Source: Bacteroidales bacterium
Lineage (GTDB): Bacteria > Bacteroidota > Bacteroidia > Bacteroidales > F082
Length of the DNA: 43,343 bases
Assembly: GCA_024400195.1 (NCBI GenBank)
Contig: JAKSNC010000014.1
Coordinates: 1-43,343 of the forward strand
Direction of reading: 5' to 3'
Part shown: one piece after another, positions 33,140 to 41,009 of the stretch
How the letters are laid out: the number at the start of each line of letters is the position of its first letter
Position numbering within the stretch: position 1 is the stretch's first letter
Made by a program: the position numbers and the translations under genes
The notes under the pieces: model-generated
Told to the model about the DNA's origin: nothing
Databases searched by the model: none
The model's input: the letters and a program-made list of their open reading frames with translations, nothing else

Positions 33140-33919
33140 ATGAATATTATAGTTTGTATTAAACAGGTTCCGGATACTACCGAAATAAAAATCGACCCGG
33201 TAAAGAACACGCTTATCCGCGACGGCGTTCCGAGCATCATGAACCCGGACGACAAGGGCGGACTTGAACTCGCTCTCAGAATGAAGGATCAGTATGGCGC
33301 AAATATTACCGTCATCACTATGGGCCCTCCGCAAGCCGACGTCATCCTCAGAGAAGCCTACGCTATGGGCGTTGACAGAGCTATCCTGTTGAGCGACAGG
33401 AAGTTCGCGGGAGCAGATACCCTCGCGACATCATACGCTTTGGCTGGCGCAATCAAGACCATGGACCATGACCTCGTCATCGCAGGCCGTCAGGCTATCG
33501 ACGGAGACACGGCGCAAGTGGGCCCGGAAATGGCTGAACATCTCGGCCTTCCGCAGGTTTCATACGTCATCGATGCACAGAGAAACGGAAGCAAACTCAT
33601 CGTCAGAAAGGAAAACGAAGACAGCGTTCAGACTCTCGAAGTCGAAGGAAAATGCGTCCTTACCGTTCTCGCTTCCGCTTTCCAACCTCGTTACATGAGC
33701 GTCTCAGGTATCATGGAGGCTTACAATAAGGAAGTCGAAGTGTGGAGTGCCGACAAGATTGACGTCGAAGAGGAAAAACTCGGACTGAAAGGCTCGCCGA
33801 CAAAGGTGTTCCAGTCGTTCCCGAAGGCTATGAAGGCTCCGGGAGAGGTTCACGAAGTCACCAACGAAGAGGCCGTTGAGATTATTATCAATAAATTGAA
33901 AGAAAAACACATCATCTAA
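33140..33919 (+). CDS. etfB: electron transfer flavoprotein, beta subunit
   Basis: This 259-residue EtfB starts with the typical MNIIVCIKQVPDTTEIKIDP. VIAGRQAIDGDTAQVGPEMA is the nucleotide-binding signature. It pairs with EtfA and delivers electrons to or from Bcd, possibly with ferredoxin reduction. It is encoded between bcd and etfA with gaps of 12 and 11 bases. Confidence 0.96.
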   Translation: MNIIVCIKQVPDTTEIKIDPVKNTLIRDGVPSIMNPDDKGGLELALRMKDQYGANITVITMGPPQADVILREAYAMGVDRAILLSDRKFAGADTLATSYALAGAIKTMDHDLVIAGRQAIDGDTAQVGPEMAEHLGLPQVSYVIDAQRNGSKLIVRKENEDSVQTLEVEGKCVLTVLASAFQPRYMSVSGIMEAYNKEVEVWSADKIDVEEEKLGLKGSPTKVFQSFPKAMKAPGEVHEVTNEEAVEIIINKLKEKHII

Positions 33920-33930
33920 AAGTTATTGCC

Positions 33931-34950
33931 ATGGAAATCAAAGATTATAAAAACGTTTATGTGTTCGCTGAACAACGTGACGGTGAGATTCAATCCGTTG
34001 CATACGAACTTTTAGGTAAGGCCCGTGACCTTGCAGACGCTCTCGGCGAAAAAGTCGTGGCGATACTTGCAGGATATGGTGTCAAAGAGAAGGCCCAGAG
34101 CCTCATCGAGATGGGTGCCGACGAAGTCGTCGTCTGTGACAGCCCCGAATTGAAGGACTATCTTACAGAACAATATTCGCAGGTCGTCTATCAGATTATT
34201 ATGGATAGGAAACCAGGCATCGTGCTTTACGGAGCAACGACGATAGGCCGTGACCTTGCCCCGCGTCTCGCATCAAGACTCAGGACTGGTCTTACTGCCG
34301 ACTGTACCAAACTTGAAATCGCCGATGACGAGAAGACTGGTGAGAAACAGTTCCGTAGTACACGTCCGGCTTTTGGCGGCAACCTTATGGCAACCATCAT
34401 CTGTCCGAACACGCGTCCTCAGATGTCAACAGTGCGTCCAGGCGTTATGCAGAAACGTCAGTGCGAAGCCGGCAGAAAAGGCGTTGTGACGATGTTTGAA
34501 GCCAAATTCGACACAAGCAAGTTCAAGGTGAAGGTTCTTGAGACTGTCAAAAACAGCAAGCAGGCCGCCGATATCGCCGATGCAAAGATTTTAGTTTCAG
34601 GCGGTAGGGGAGTCCACGACAGAGAAGGATTTGACAAACTCCAGGCTTTGGCCGACGTGCTTGGCGGAATGGTCTCGTCGTCGCGTGCTATGGTTGATGC
34701 TGGCGTTATCGACCACGCTTATCAGGTCGGACAGACTGGTAAGACAGTGCGTCCGAATCTTTATATGGCTTGCGGTATCTCGGGAGCTATCCAGCATCTT
34801 GCCGGTATGGAAGAGTCGGGTTATATCATTGCCATCAATAAAGACAAGTTCGCACCTATATTCAGCGCAGCCGATCTCGGTATCGTCGGTGACCTTCACA
34901 AGATTGTTCCAATGCTGACGGAACGTCTCAAGAAGGAAATCGCGAAATAA
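33931..34950 (+). CDS. etfA: electron transfer flavoprotein, alpha subunit
   Basis: This 339-residue EtfA has the FAD-binding C-terminal signature LYMACGISGAIQHLAGMEES and the preceding SRAMVDAGVIDHAYQVGQTG. The N-terminus is a Rossmann-like domain (YVFAEQRDGEIQSVAYELL). It is the last gene of the fermentation cluster and is followed by a strong palindromic terminator. Confidence 0.96.
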   Translation: MEIKDYKNVYVFAEQRDGEIQSVAYELLGKARDLADALGEKVVAILAGYGVKEKAQSLIEMGADEVVVCDSPELKDYLTEQYSQVVYQIIMDRKPGIVLYGATTIGRDLAPRLASRLRTGLTADCTKLEIADDEKTGEKQFRSTRPAFGGNLMATIICPNTRPQMSTVRPGVMQKRQCEAGRKGVVTMFEAKFDTSKFKVKVLETVKNSKQAADIADAKILVSGGRGVHDREGFDKLQALADVLGGMVSSSRAMVDAGVIDHAYQVGQTGKTVRPNLYMACGISGAIQHLAGMEESGYIIAINKDKFAPIFSAADLGIVGDLHKIVPMLTERLKKEIAK

Positions 34951-34972
34951 TTGAATTTATGTTCCGTCCCGT

Positions 34973-35002
34973 AGAGACGCGATTTATCGCGTCTCTATTT
35001 TT
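34973..35002 (+). terminator. intrinsic terminator after etfA
   Basis: A perfect 10-bp stem AGAGACGCGA / TCGCGTCTCT with a TTTA loop is followed by ATTTTT. It ends the lysine operon. Confidence 0.88.
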
Positions 35003-35011
35003 CGGGCGGAA

Positions 35012-35034
35012 TTTATCGCGTCTCTGTTTTTCGG
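35012..35034 (+). repeat. duplicate of the terminator's 3' half
   Basis: TTTATCGCGTCTCT, then GTTTTTCGG, repeats 34983-35005 with one change at an offset of 29 bases. The copy lacks its own left arm but can pair with the first one. It looks like a slipped duplication of a dispersed palindrome. Confidence 0.75.
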
Positions 35035-35093
35035 ACGTAATATCACAATCCTCGAATTAGAAAAAGTTTAGACAGTAAACAACAACAAAAGTT

Positions 35094-35750
35094 ATGGTCA
35101 AGGAAGATGCACAAGGTTTTGTATATATTTTGACAAATCCGAGTTTTAAGGAAGATTGGGTGAAAATCGGAAAAAGTTCGCGTCCTGTTGATGTGAGGTC
35201 AAAAGAACTTGATAATACGGCGGTTCCATTGCCTTTTGAAATTTTTGCAACACTTAAAACCGTAAAATATAACGAAGTAGAGAAACTTGTTCATAAAACT
35301 ATTGACCGACTGACCGATTTGCGCATCAGGCAAAATAGGGAGTTTTTCAATGTAAATCCATACGTTGCGTTGGATATTTTGAAAGATATTGCCATGACTT
35401 TGGATGATGCGGAAATTGAAATCATCAGTCTGGAAGCGAAAGAAATAGAGGCGACAGGCGATATTGCAAAGCCATCAGAGCATCGCAAGCAACGCCCTAA
35501 TTTCCGCTTCTCAATGGTTGATATTCAAGTGGGAGAGACAATTACGTTTATTCCTACAGGACAAATTGTTAAAGTCGCTTCGGACAATACCATAGAATTT
35601 GAAGGTAGAATTTACAAATTGTCGAATTTTGCAGCGACATTTATGCCTGATGACAAGCGCAATGCAGCTGATGCCTATCAAGGCCCAAAATATTTCAGCC
35701 ACAATGGCAAAGTTTTGTCTGATTTGCGGGACGAAATGGAAGAATGCTAA
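35094..35750 (+). CDS. GIY-YIG nuclease family protein (T5orf172-like)
   Basis: In this 218-residue protein, residues ~9-105 resemble the T5orf172/MUG113 branch of the GIY-YIG fold. FVYILTNPSFKEDWVKIGKS supplies the YI and KIGKS elements and NREFFNVNPYVALDIL follows. Residues ~145-215 (VGETITFIPTGQIVKVASDN, then YKLSNFAATF) look like the small C-terminal beta domain often joined to such nucleases (DUF4357/RAMA-like). It lies between the lysine cluster and the CRISPR locus with its own 143-base upstream gap. A DNA-cleaving role is inferred from the fold only. It could be mobile-element or defence related. Confidence 0.75.
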   Translation: MVKEDAQGFVYILTNPSFKEDWVKIGKSSRPVDVRSKELDNTAVPLPFEIFATLKTVKYNEVEKLVHKTIDRLTDLRIRQNREFFNVNPYVALDILKDIAMTLDDAEIEIISLEAKEIEATGDIAKPSEHRKQRPNFRFSMVDIQVGETITFIPTGQIVKVASDNTIEFEGRIYKLSNFAATFMPDDKRNAADAYQGPKYFSHNGKVLSDLRDEMEEC

Positions 35751-35790
35751 AATTTTCTACAGTAAGGAATGTCGATTTGACTACTGAATT

Positions 35791-36108
35791 TCAATACGTT
35801 GATGTCAGTATTATAAGCATCACGAATCCTACGACGGTCAGGAAGACCATACAGCCGTTGTTTTGTGTGGGCGGTTGGTTGCGCATCCGCTCGGTGTAGC
35901 CGGCGAAGTCGCTTCTTTGCGGTGGTTCGTCCCTGTAATACCAGGGAATCCCGATGCAGTCCTCTTTCCATTGTTCGTAAGCCTCTTGGAAAGCTTCTTC
36001 GTCTTCATCGCTCAAGCGTCCGTCGTTAGGTGCGTCATCGGCGGGGCAGAGGCTGTCGTATTCCAAAAATTCTTCAGAAGAGTCGTATTCGTCTTCGTAA
36101 TCGTCCAT
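35791..36108 (-). CDS. small acidic tail-anchored protein
   Basis: This 105-residue protein is strongly acidic in the first ~55 residues (MDDYEDEYDSSEEFLEYDS, then DEDEEAFQEAYEQWKED). A Pro/Arg-rich stretch follows, then one C-terminal hydrophobic segment (CMVFLTVVGFVMLIILTSTY), as in tail-anchored membrane proteins. The + strand frame over the same bases lacks such order, so the minus strand is preferred. It is located just downstream of the predicted tracrRNA and could receive read-through from it. A weak -7 (TAACTTTA, 36131-36138) lies before the ATG. No family is recognised. Confidence 0.55.
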   Translation of the reverse strand: MDDYEDEYDSSEEFLEYDSLCPADDAPNDGRLSDEDEEAFQEAYEQWKEDCIGIPWYYRDEPPQRSDFAGYTERMRNQPPTQNNGCMVFLTVVGFVMLIILTSTY

Positions 36109-36140
36109 GGCGTTCTGTCTTTATTTATGGTAAAGTTAGT

Positions 36141-36224
36141 AAAAAAAACGAGGCGATAAAAACCGCCCCGCTTTAAATGTTTTCACAACGGAATAATCCT
36201 TATTGTGAATTGCTTGAAATTTTG
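36141..36224 (-). ncRNA. predicted tracrRNA of the type II CRISPR system
   Basis: Read on the minus strand there is a -7 element TACTTTTG, then an anti-repeat whose complement is TTGTGAATTGCTTGAAATTT (36203-36222). This closely resembles the 5' part of known Bacteroidota type II-C repeats, which begin GTTGTGA. A nexus-like segment CACAATAAGGATTATTCCG followed by TTGTGAAAAC has the AATAAGG...CCG feature seen in II-C tracrRNAs. A terminator stem CGGGGCG / CGCCTCG (one G-U pair) with eight T at 36148-36141 ends it. The length is about 85 nt. It is encoded divergently from cas9. The array repeat itself is outside the window, so pairing with it is predicted, not seen. Confidence 0.8.
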
Positions 36225-36229
36225 TCCTG

Positions 36230-36237
36230 CAAAAGTA
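36230..36237 (-). promoter_or_regulatory. -7 element TACTTTTG of the tracrRNA
   Basis: The minus strand reads TACTTTTG (TAnnTTTG), placing transcription start near 36224. TTTG on the minus strand at 36262-36265 is a possible -33 with a somewhat long 24-base spacer. Confidence 0.6.
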
Positions 36238-36284
36238 CAAAAAAAATAGTTCGTTTTATCGCAAAAAAAAGTTAAAATTTTTAT

Positions 36285-36292
36285 TACATTTG
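36285..36292 (+). promoter_or_regulatory. -7 element TACATTTG of cas9
   Basis: TACATTTG matches the consensus and lies 28 bases before the cas9 ATG. The -33 region is A-rich without a clear TTG. Confidence 0.55.
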
Positions 36293-36320
36293 TTTCTAAC
36301 AATGAAATAAACATTTTTGT

Positions 36321-39300
36321 ATGAAAAATATATTAGGTTTGGATTTGGGGACGAACAGCATAGGCTGGGCGGTAGTCAGCACAAATAGTGAAGGGAACCC
36401 TCAGAAAATTGAGGGAATGGGAAGTCGAATCATTCCAATGGACGCAACCATTTTAGGAGATTTTGACAAGGGAAATACTAAATCTCAAACATCGGAACGC
36501 ACAGGGTTAAGAGGTGTTCGTCGTTTGCATGAACGTTATCTGCTTCGCCGCGAAAGATTGCATCGTGTTTTGTCCGTAATGGATTTCATTCCGAAACATT
36601 ATGCTGAAAAATTAGATAAATACGGACATTTTCTGAAAGAAAGCGAACCTAAATTGGCATGGGATAATGGTCGTTTTTTGTTTATGGATTCATTTCAAGA
36701 AATGCTTGCCGATTTTGCTGAAAATCAACCCGGATTAGTTAGCGGTGGCAAAAAAGTTCCATTGGACTGGACCGTTTATTATCTTCGCAAAAAAGCACTG
36801 ACACAAGCAATTACCAAAGAAGAGTTTGCTTGGATTCTTCTTCAATTCAACCAAAAACGTGGTTATAATCAGTTGAGGGACGAGGAAGAGGAACAAAGAA
36901 ACGATGTCGAAGAAACAATTATTTCAACCAAAATATTAAAAGTTGAAAAGCAAGAAAAAGATAAAAAATACGAGAAATATTGGTACCAAGTTTCCTTAGA
37001 AAACGAGCAAGAGCCATATAGGGCTGCTTTCTACAACGATATTTCGTTTTGGGAAGGAACAACACGTGATTTTGTTAAAAAAGTGACCATCCTTAAAGAC
37101 GGAAGCCAAAAAACCGAATTTTCTTTCTTGCCTACTTTTGATGAAATAGACAAGATGGATAGTAAACGCAAGGACCAAATGTATTCCAAAATAAAATTAA
37201 AGACCGAAAAATCCATCATTGATTCCGGCAATACCGTCGGCGAATACATTTACAATTCCCTGCTGAATAATCCCGACCAGAAAATCATCGGAAAACTGGT
37301 GCGCACCATTGAAAGGAAGTATTTCAAAGACGAATTAAAAGCAATCATCAATAAGCAGAAAGAGTTTATTCCAGAATTAAACGATCCTAAGTTGTTTGCT
37401 GCCTGCATTGAAGAACTTTATCCGTCTAATGATGACTATAGAAACAGCATTGCCTCCAGAGATTTTACTTATTTGCTCGTTGAAGACGTCCTGTTTTATC
37501 AGCGTCCGTTAAAAAGCAAAAAATCCACAATCGCCAATTGCCCATACGAATCTCATTTTGACAAAGAAGGTAAAGAATATCCCATTAAATGTGTTGCCAA
37601 ATCCAATCCTTTGTTCCAAGAATTCCGTTTGTGGCAGTTTGTACAAAATTTGAAAATTTATCAGAGAGAAAGATTTGTAAACGACGGGCAAATGGACTTG
37701 TTCGGAACTGCATCAACGGGCAAACTTGAAACCGATGTTGATGTAACCAACGAATTCATCCGTTCAGAAGAGGAGTTGGTAGCTCTGTTTGATTTTTTGA
37801 ACGACAAAAAAGAAATTACCCAAGATTCTCTTTTGACTACATATTTCAAAATCAAGAAGCCTAAAGTGAAAGACTCCGCACTGCCATTCCGTTGGAATTA
37901 TGTGGAAGATAAGATATATCCATGCAACAAAACACGCGCCATTCTTTTGGCAAAACTCACTAAAGAGGATAAAACAAAACTCACCAAAGAATTAGAATAT
38001 GCACTTTGGCACCTGCTTTACTCTGTGAATTCCAAGACTGAAATTGATGCGGTTTTTGCTGAAAACAAACGAAATAATTCTAAAGGCATTTATCATAAAC
38101 TTTTGGAAGCCGGTTTTTCTGATGAAAGCATTGAGAATTTGAAGAAAGCCAAATTTGACGAAAAAGATTACGGTTCTTATTCGGAGAAGGCCATCAAGAA
38201 ATTGTTGGCACTGATGCGCATGGGTAAATATTGGAATCAGGACAATATTGATGCGAAAACACTTGATAGGATTGAGAAAATTATTTCGGGAGAATACGAT
38301 GAAAAGATCCGCAATCGTGTGCGTGAAAAAGCCATCAATCTTACTGAAATCTCCCATTTCAAAGGACTTCCAATCTGGCTTGCTTGTTATATAGTTTACG
38401 ACAGACATTCGGAAGCCAGCGATATTCAGAAGTGGGAAAAACCAGAAGACATTGACAAATGGTTGAAAGACTTCAAGCAGCATTCTATGCGAAATCCCAT
38501 TGTTGAGCAAGTTGTTACAGAAACTATGCGTACCGTGCGCGACATTTGGAAACAGGTTGGGACTATTGATGAAATACACGTCGAATTGGGCCGCGAGATG
38601 AAAAATCCTGCTGACAAGCGCAAAAAGATGACTGAACGCATCAACGAGAATGAAAACACCAACCTGCGCATCAAAGCAATGCTGATGGAGTTTCAAAATC
38701 CCGAATTTGGCATTGAGAATGTACGACCATATTCTCCTACACAACAAGATATTTTGAGAATCTACGAGGAAGACGCGCTGCTGAATTTGTCTAACGAGGA
38801 TAGCGATTTTGAATTCGTTTCCAAAATATCAAAAGCCGCACAACCATCTAAAAATGACGTACTTCGCTATAAGTGTTGGCTCGAACAAAAATATCGCTCA
38901 CCTTATACAGGAGAAATGATTCCATTGAGTAAACTATTCACCACAGCATATGAAATAGAGCACGTCATCCCGCAATCTCGATATTTTGATGATTCTTTCA
39001 GCAACAAGATTATTTGCGAATCAGAAGTAAACAAATTAAAAGACAATCGACTAGGGTTTGAATTTATCAAAAACTACAAAGGCGAAAAGGTCACTTTAAC
39101 CGGAGGAAAAGTCGTCGAAATATTCTCAATAGACGCTTATCAGGATTTTGTCAGAAAACATTATGCAAAAAATCCATCCAAGATGAAAAAACTGTTGATG
39201 GATGATATTCCCGACAAATTCATCGAAAGACAATTGAACGACAGCCGATACATCAGCAAGTATATTAAAGGTATTCTATCCAATATCGTTCGTGAAAAGG

Positions 39301-40976
39301 ATGAAAATGGCAACTTGGAACAAGAAGCTGTCTCCAAAAATCTTATTTCTTGCAACGGAAACATTACTGATAGATTAAAGAAAGATTGGGGAATGAATGA
39401 CATTTGGAACCGCATTATTCTGCCTCGATTCATCAGAATGAACGAGCTGACCAATTCCACACATTTCACCTCTACCAATACAAGTGGTGAAATCATTCCC
39501 GCTATGCCTTTGGAATTGCAGAAAGGTTTCAACAAAAAGCGTATCGATCACCGACATCACGCTATGGATGCCGTCGTTATCGCCTGCACCACCCGAGACC
39601 ATGTAAATCTGTTGAACAACGAATCTGCTATGTCTGAGCACAAAGAAAACAGATATGCACTTTCCCACAAACTGCGCCGTTACGAAACAGAAGAAATCTC
39701 TAAAAAAGTCAAAAATTCAGATGGATGTTGGGTTGATGGTGAAAAAACCAAAAGGCTTGTTCCAAAAGAATTCTTCAAACCTTGGAAAACTTTTACACAA
39801 GACGCACAAAGTGCATTGGAAAATATTGTGGTCAGTTTCAAACAGAATCTGCGTGTCATTAACAAAATGGTCAACCATTATCAGCATTTTGAAAATGGCA
39901 AAAAGGTGATGATCAAGCAAGAAAAGGGCGAAAGTTGGGCCATCCGCAAATCCCTGCACGCTGCCACTGGTTGGGGAGAAATCAATCTGCGCTTCAAGAA
40001 AGAAGTTTCACTGAATGAAGCACTAAAGAATCCAAAAACCATCGTCAACAAAGATTTCAAAGAGAAAGTATTGGAACTGCTTGGTGAAAACAGAGATGCT
40101 AAATACATCAAGAAATATGTTGAGGACAACAAAGACGTCTGGTCGGATATCGATCTCAAAAAAATAGAGGTTTACTATTTTACTAAAGATACCAAAGATC
40201 GCTATTTTGCAACTCGCTTTATCAGTGATTTGGTTTCCTATTTTTCCAGTGCCACAACATACGATGCAGCCATCAAGAAAATTGAAGGCATTACCGATAC
40301 GGGCATTCAGAAAATTCTCAGAGCACACTTGGCAGCAAAAAACAATGACCCAGTCTTAGCATTCTGCGCTGATGGCATTGATGAAATGAATCAAAACATA
40401 GTCGCTCTCAACAATGGAAAATTACACAAACCAATATACAAAGTGCGCCGTTTTGAAAAAGCCGACAAATTCGCTATCGGACAGATAGGCAACAAAGGAA
40501 AGAAATTTGTGGAAGCAGCCAAAGGAACGAACCTGTTTTTCTTCGTTTATGAAAATAATGACAAAAAACGTTCATTCGTTACCGTTCCTCTTAACTTAGT
40601 CATTGATTGCCAAAAACGTTTCACCAAAAATTGGGTAAGTGAATTAGATAAAATCTTGAAAGAGACCAACGAGGTTGCGCAAGATACACATTTCTTATTT
40701 TCTCTTTCCCCAGGCGACTTGGTTTATTTGCCTAAGAATGGAGAAACAACTGTTGATGACAAGACGAGAATTTATAAAATGGTATCGTCCAGCGGTCCTC
40801 AATGTTTCTTTGTCTATCAAAAAGTTGCGAGTCCAATAATTGACAAATTAGAATTCTCATCTTTGAATAAAATGGAGCGTTCTATCACAGGCGAAATGAT
40901 TAAAGAAGTCTGCGTTCCAATAAAGGTAGATCGTTTAGGAAATATCATTGAAATAAACAATTGTAGCGTGGAATAA
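36321..40976 (+). CDS. cas9: CRISPR-associated endonuclease Cas9 (type II-C-like)
   Basis: This is a 1551-residue RNA-guided DNA endonuclease. RuvC-I is at the N-terminus (LGLDLGTNSIGWAVV, Asp8), followed by an Arg-rich bridge helix at ~53-80 (RGVRRLHERYLLRRERLHRV). A long recognition lobe extends to ~740, with charged inserts around 175-320. RuvC-II has Glu755 (IHVELGREM). HNH has His881 (YEIEHVIPQSRYFDDSFSNK). RuvC-III has HHAMDA with Asp1083. The C-terminal ~400 residues form the PAM-interacting part. All catalytic residues are intact, so cleavage is expected. The length is at the upper end for II-C enzymes, in the range of large Bacteroidota members. Subtype II-C is inferred from the absence of csn2 and cas4 and from the anti-repeat. 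Confidence 0.97.
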   Translation: MKNILGLDLGTNSIGWAVVSTNSEGNPQKIEGMGSRIIPMDATILGDFDKGNTKSQTSERTGLRGVRRLHERYLLRRERLHRVLSVMDFIPKHYAEKLDKYGHFLKESEPKLAWDNGRFLFMDSFQEMLADFAENQPGLVSGGKKVPLDWTVYYLRKKALTQAITKEEFAWILLQFNQKRGYNQLRDEEEEQRNDVEETIISTKILKVEKQEKDKKYEKYWYQVSLENEQEPYRAAFYNDISFWEGTTRDFVKKVTILKDGSQKTEFSFLPTFDEIDKMDSKRKDQMYSKIKLKTEKSIIDSGNTVGEYIYNSLLNNPDQKIIGKLVRTIERKYFKDELKAIINKQKEFIPELNDPKLFAACIEELYPSNDDYRNSIASRDFTYLLVEDVLFYQRPLKSKKSTIANCPYESHFDKEGKEYPIKCVAKSNPLFQEFRLWQFVQNLKIYQRERFVNDGQMDLFGTASTGKLETDVDVTNEFIRSEEELVALFDFLNDKKEITQDSLLTTYFKIKKPKVKDSALPFRWNYVEDKIYPCNKTRAILLAKLTKEDKTKLTKELEYALWHLLYSVNSKTEIDAVFAENKRNNSKGIYHKLLEAGFSDESIENLKKAKFDEKDYGSYSEKAIKKLLALMRMGKYWNQDNIDAKTLDRIEKIISGEYDEKIRNRVREKAINLTEISHFKGLPIWLACYIVYDRHSEASDIQKWEKPEDIDKWLKDFKQHSMRNPIVEQVVTETMRTVRDIWKQVGTIDEIHVELGREMKNPADKRKKMTERINENENTNLRIKAMLMEFQNPEFGIENVRPYSPTQQDILRIYEEDALLNLSNEDSDFEFVSKISKAAQPSKNDVLRYKCWLEQKYRSPYTGEMIPLSKLFTTAYEIEHVIPQSRYFDDSFSNKIICESEVNKLKDNRLGFEFIKNYKGEKVTLTGGKVVEIFSIDAYQDFVRKHYAKNPSKMKKLLMDDIPDKFIERQLNDSRYISKYIKGILSNIVREKDENGNLEQEAVSKNLISCNGNITDRLKKDWGMNDIWNRIILPRFIRMNELTNSTHFTSTNTSGEIIPAMPLELQKGFNKKRIDHRHHAMDAVVIACTTRDHVNLLNNESAMSEHKENRYALSHKLRRYETEEISKKVKNSDGCWVDGEKTKRLVPKEFFKPWKTFTQDAQSALENIVVSFKQNLRVINKMVNHYQHFENGKKVMIKQEKGESWAIRKSLHAATGWGEINLRFKKEVSLNEALKNPKTIVNKDFKEKVLELLGENRDAKYIKKYVEDNKDVWSDIDLKKIEVYYFTKDTKDRYFATRFISDLVSYFSSATTYDAAIKKIEGITDTGIQKILRAHLAAKNNDPVLAFCADGIDEMNQNIVALNNGKLHKPIYKVRRFEKADKFAIGQIGNKGKKFVEAAKGTNLFFFVYENNDKKRSFVTVPLNLVIDCQKRFTKNWVSELDKILKETNEVAQDTHFLFSLSPGDLVYLPKNGETTVDDKTRIYKMVSSSGPQCFFVYQKVASPIIDKLEFSSLNKMERSITGEMIKEVCVPIKVDRLGNIIEINNCSVE

Positions 40977-41009
40977 CCAACTTATTCATTAACCCAAAAA
41001 CACAAAACT

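Noticed and set aside
35863-36159. 98-codon + strand frame opposite the acidic protein
   Set aside because: It has no start context and runs into the tracrRNA terminator region. The minus-strand frame has an organised acidic-to-membrane layout.
37992-38747. 251-codon minus-strand frame inside cas9
   Set aside because: It lies opposite Cas9 codons without motifs, so it is an artefact of base composition.
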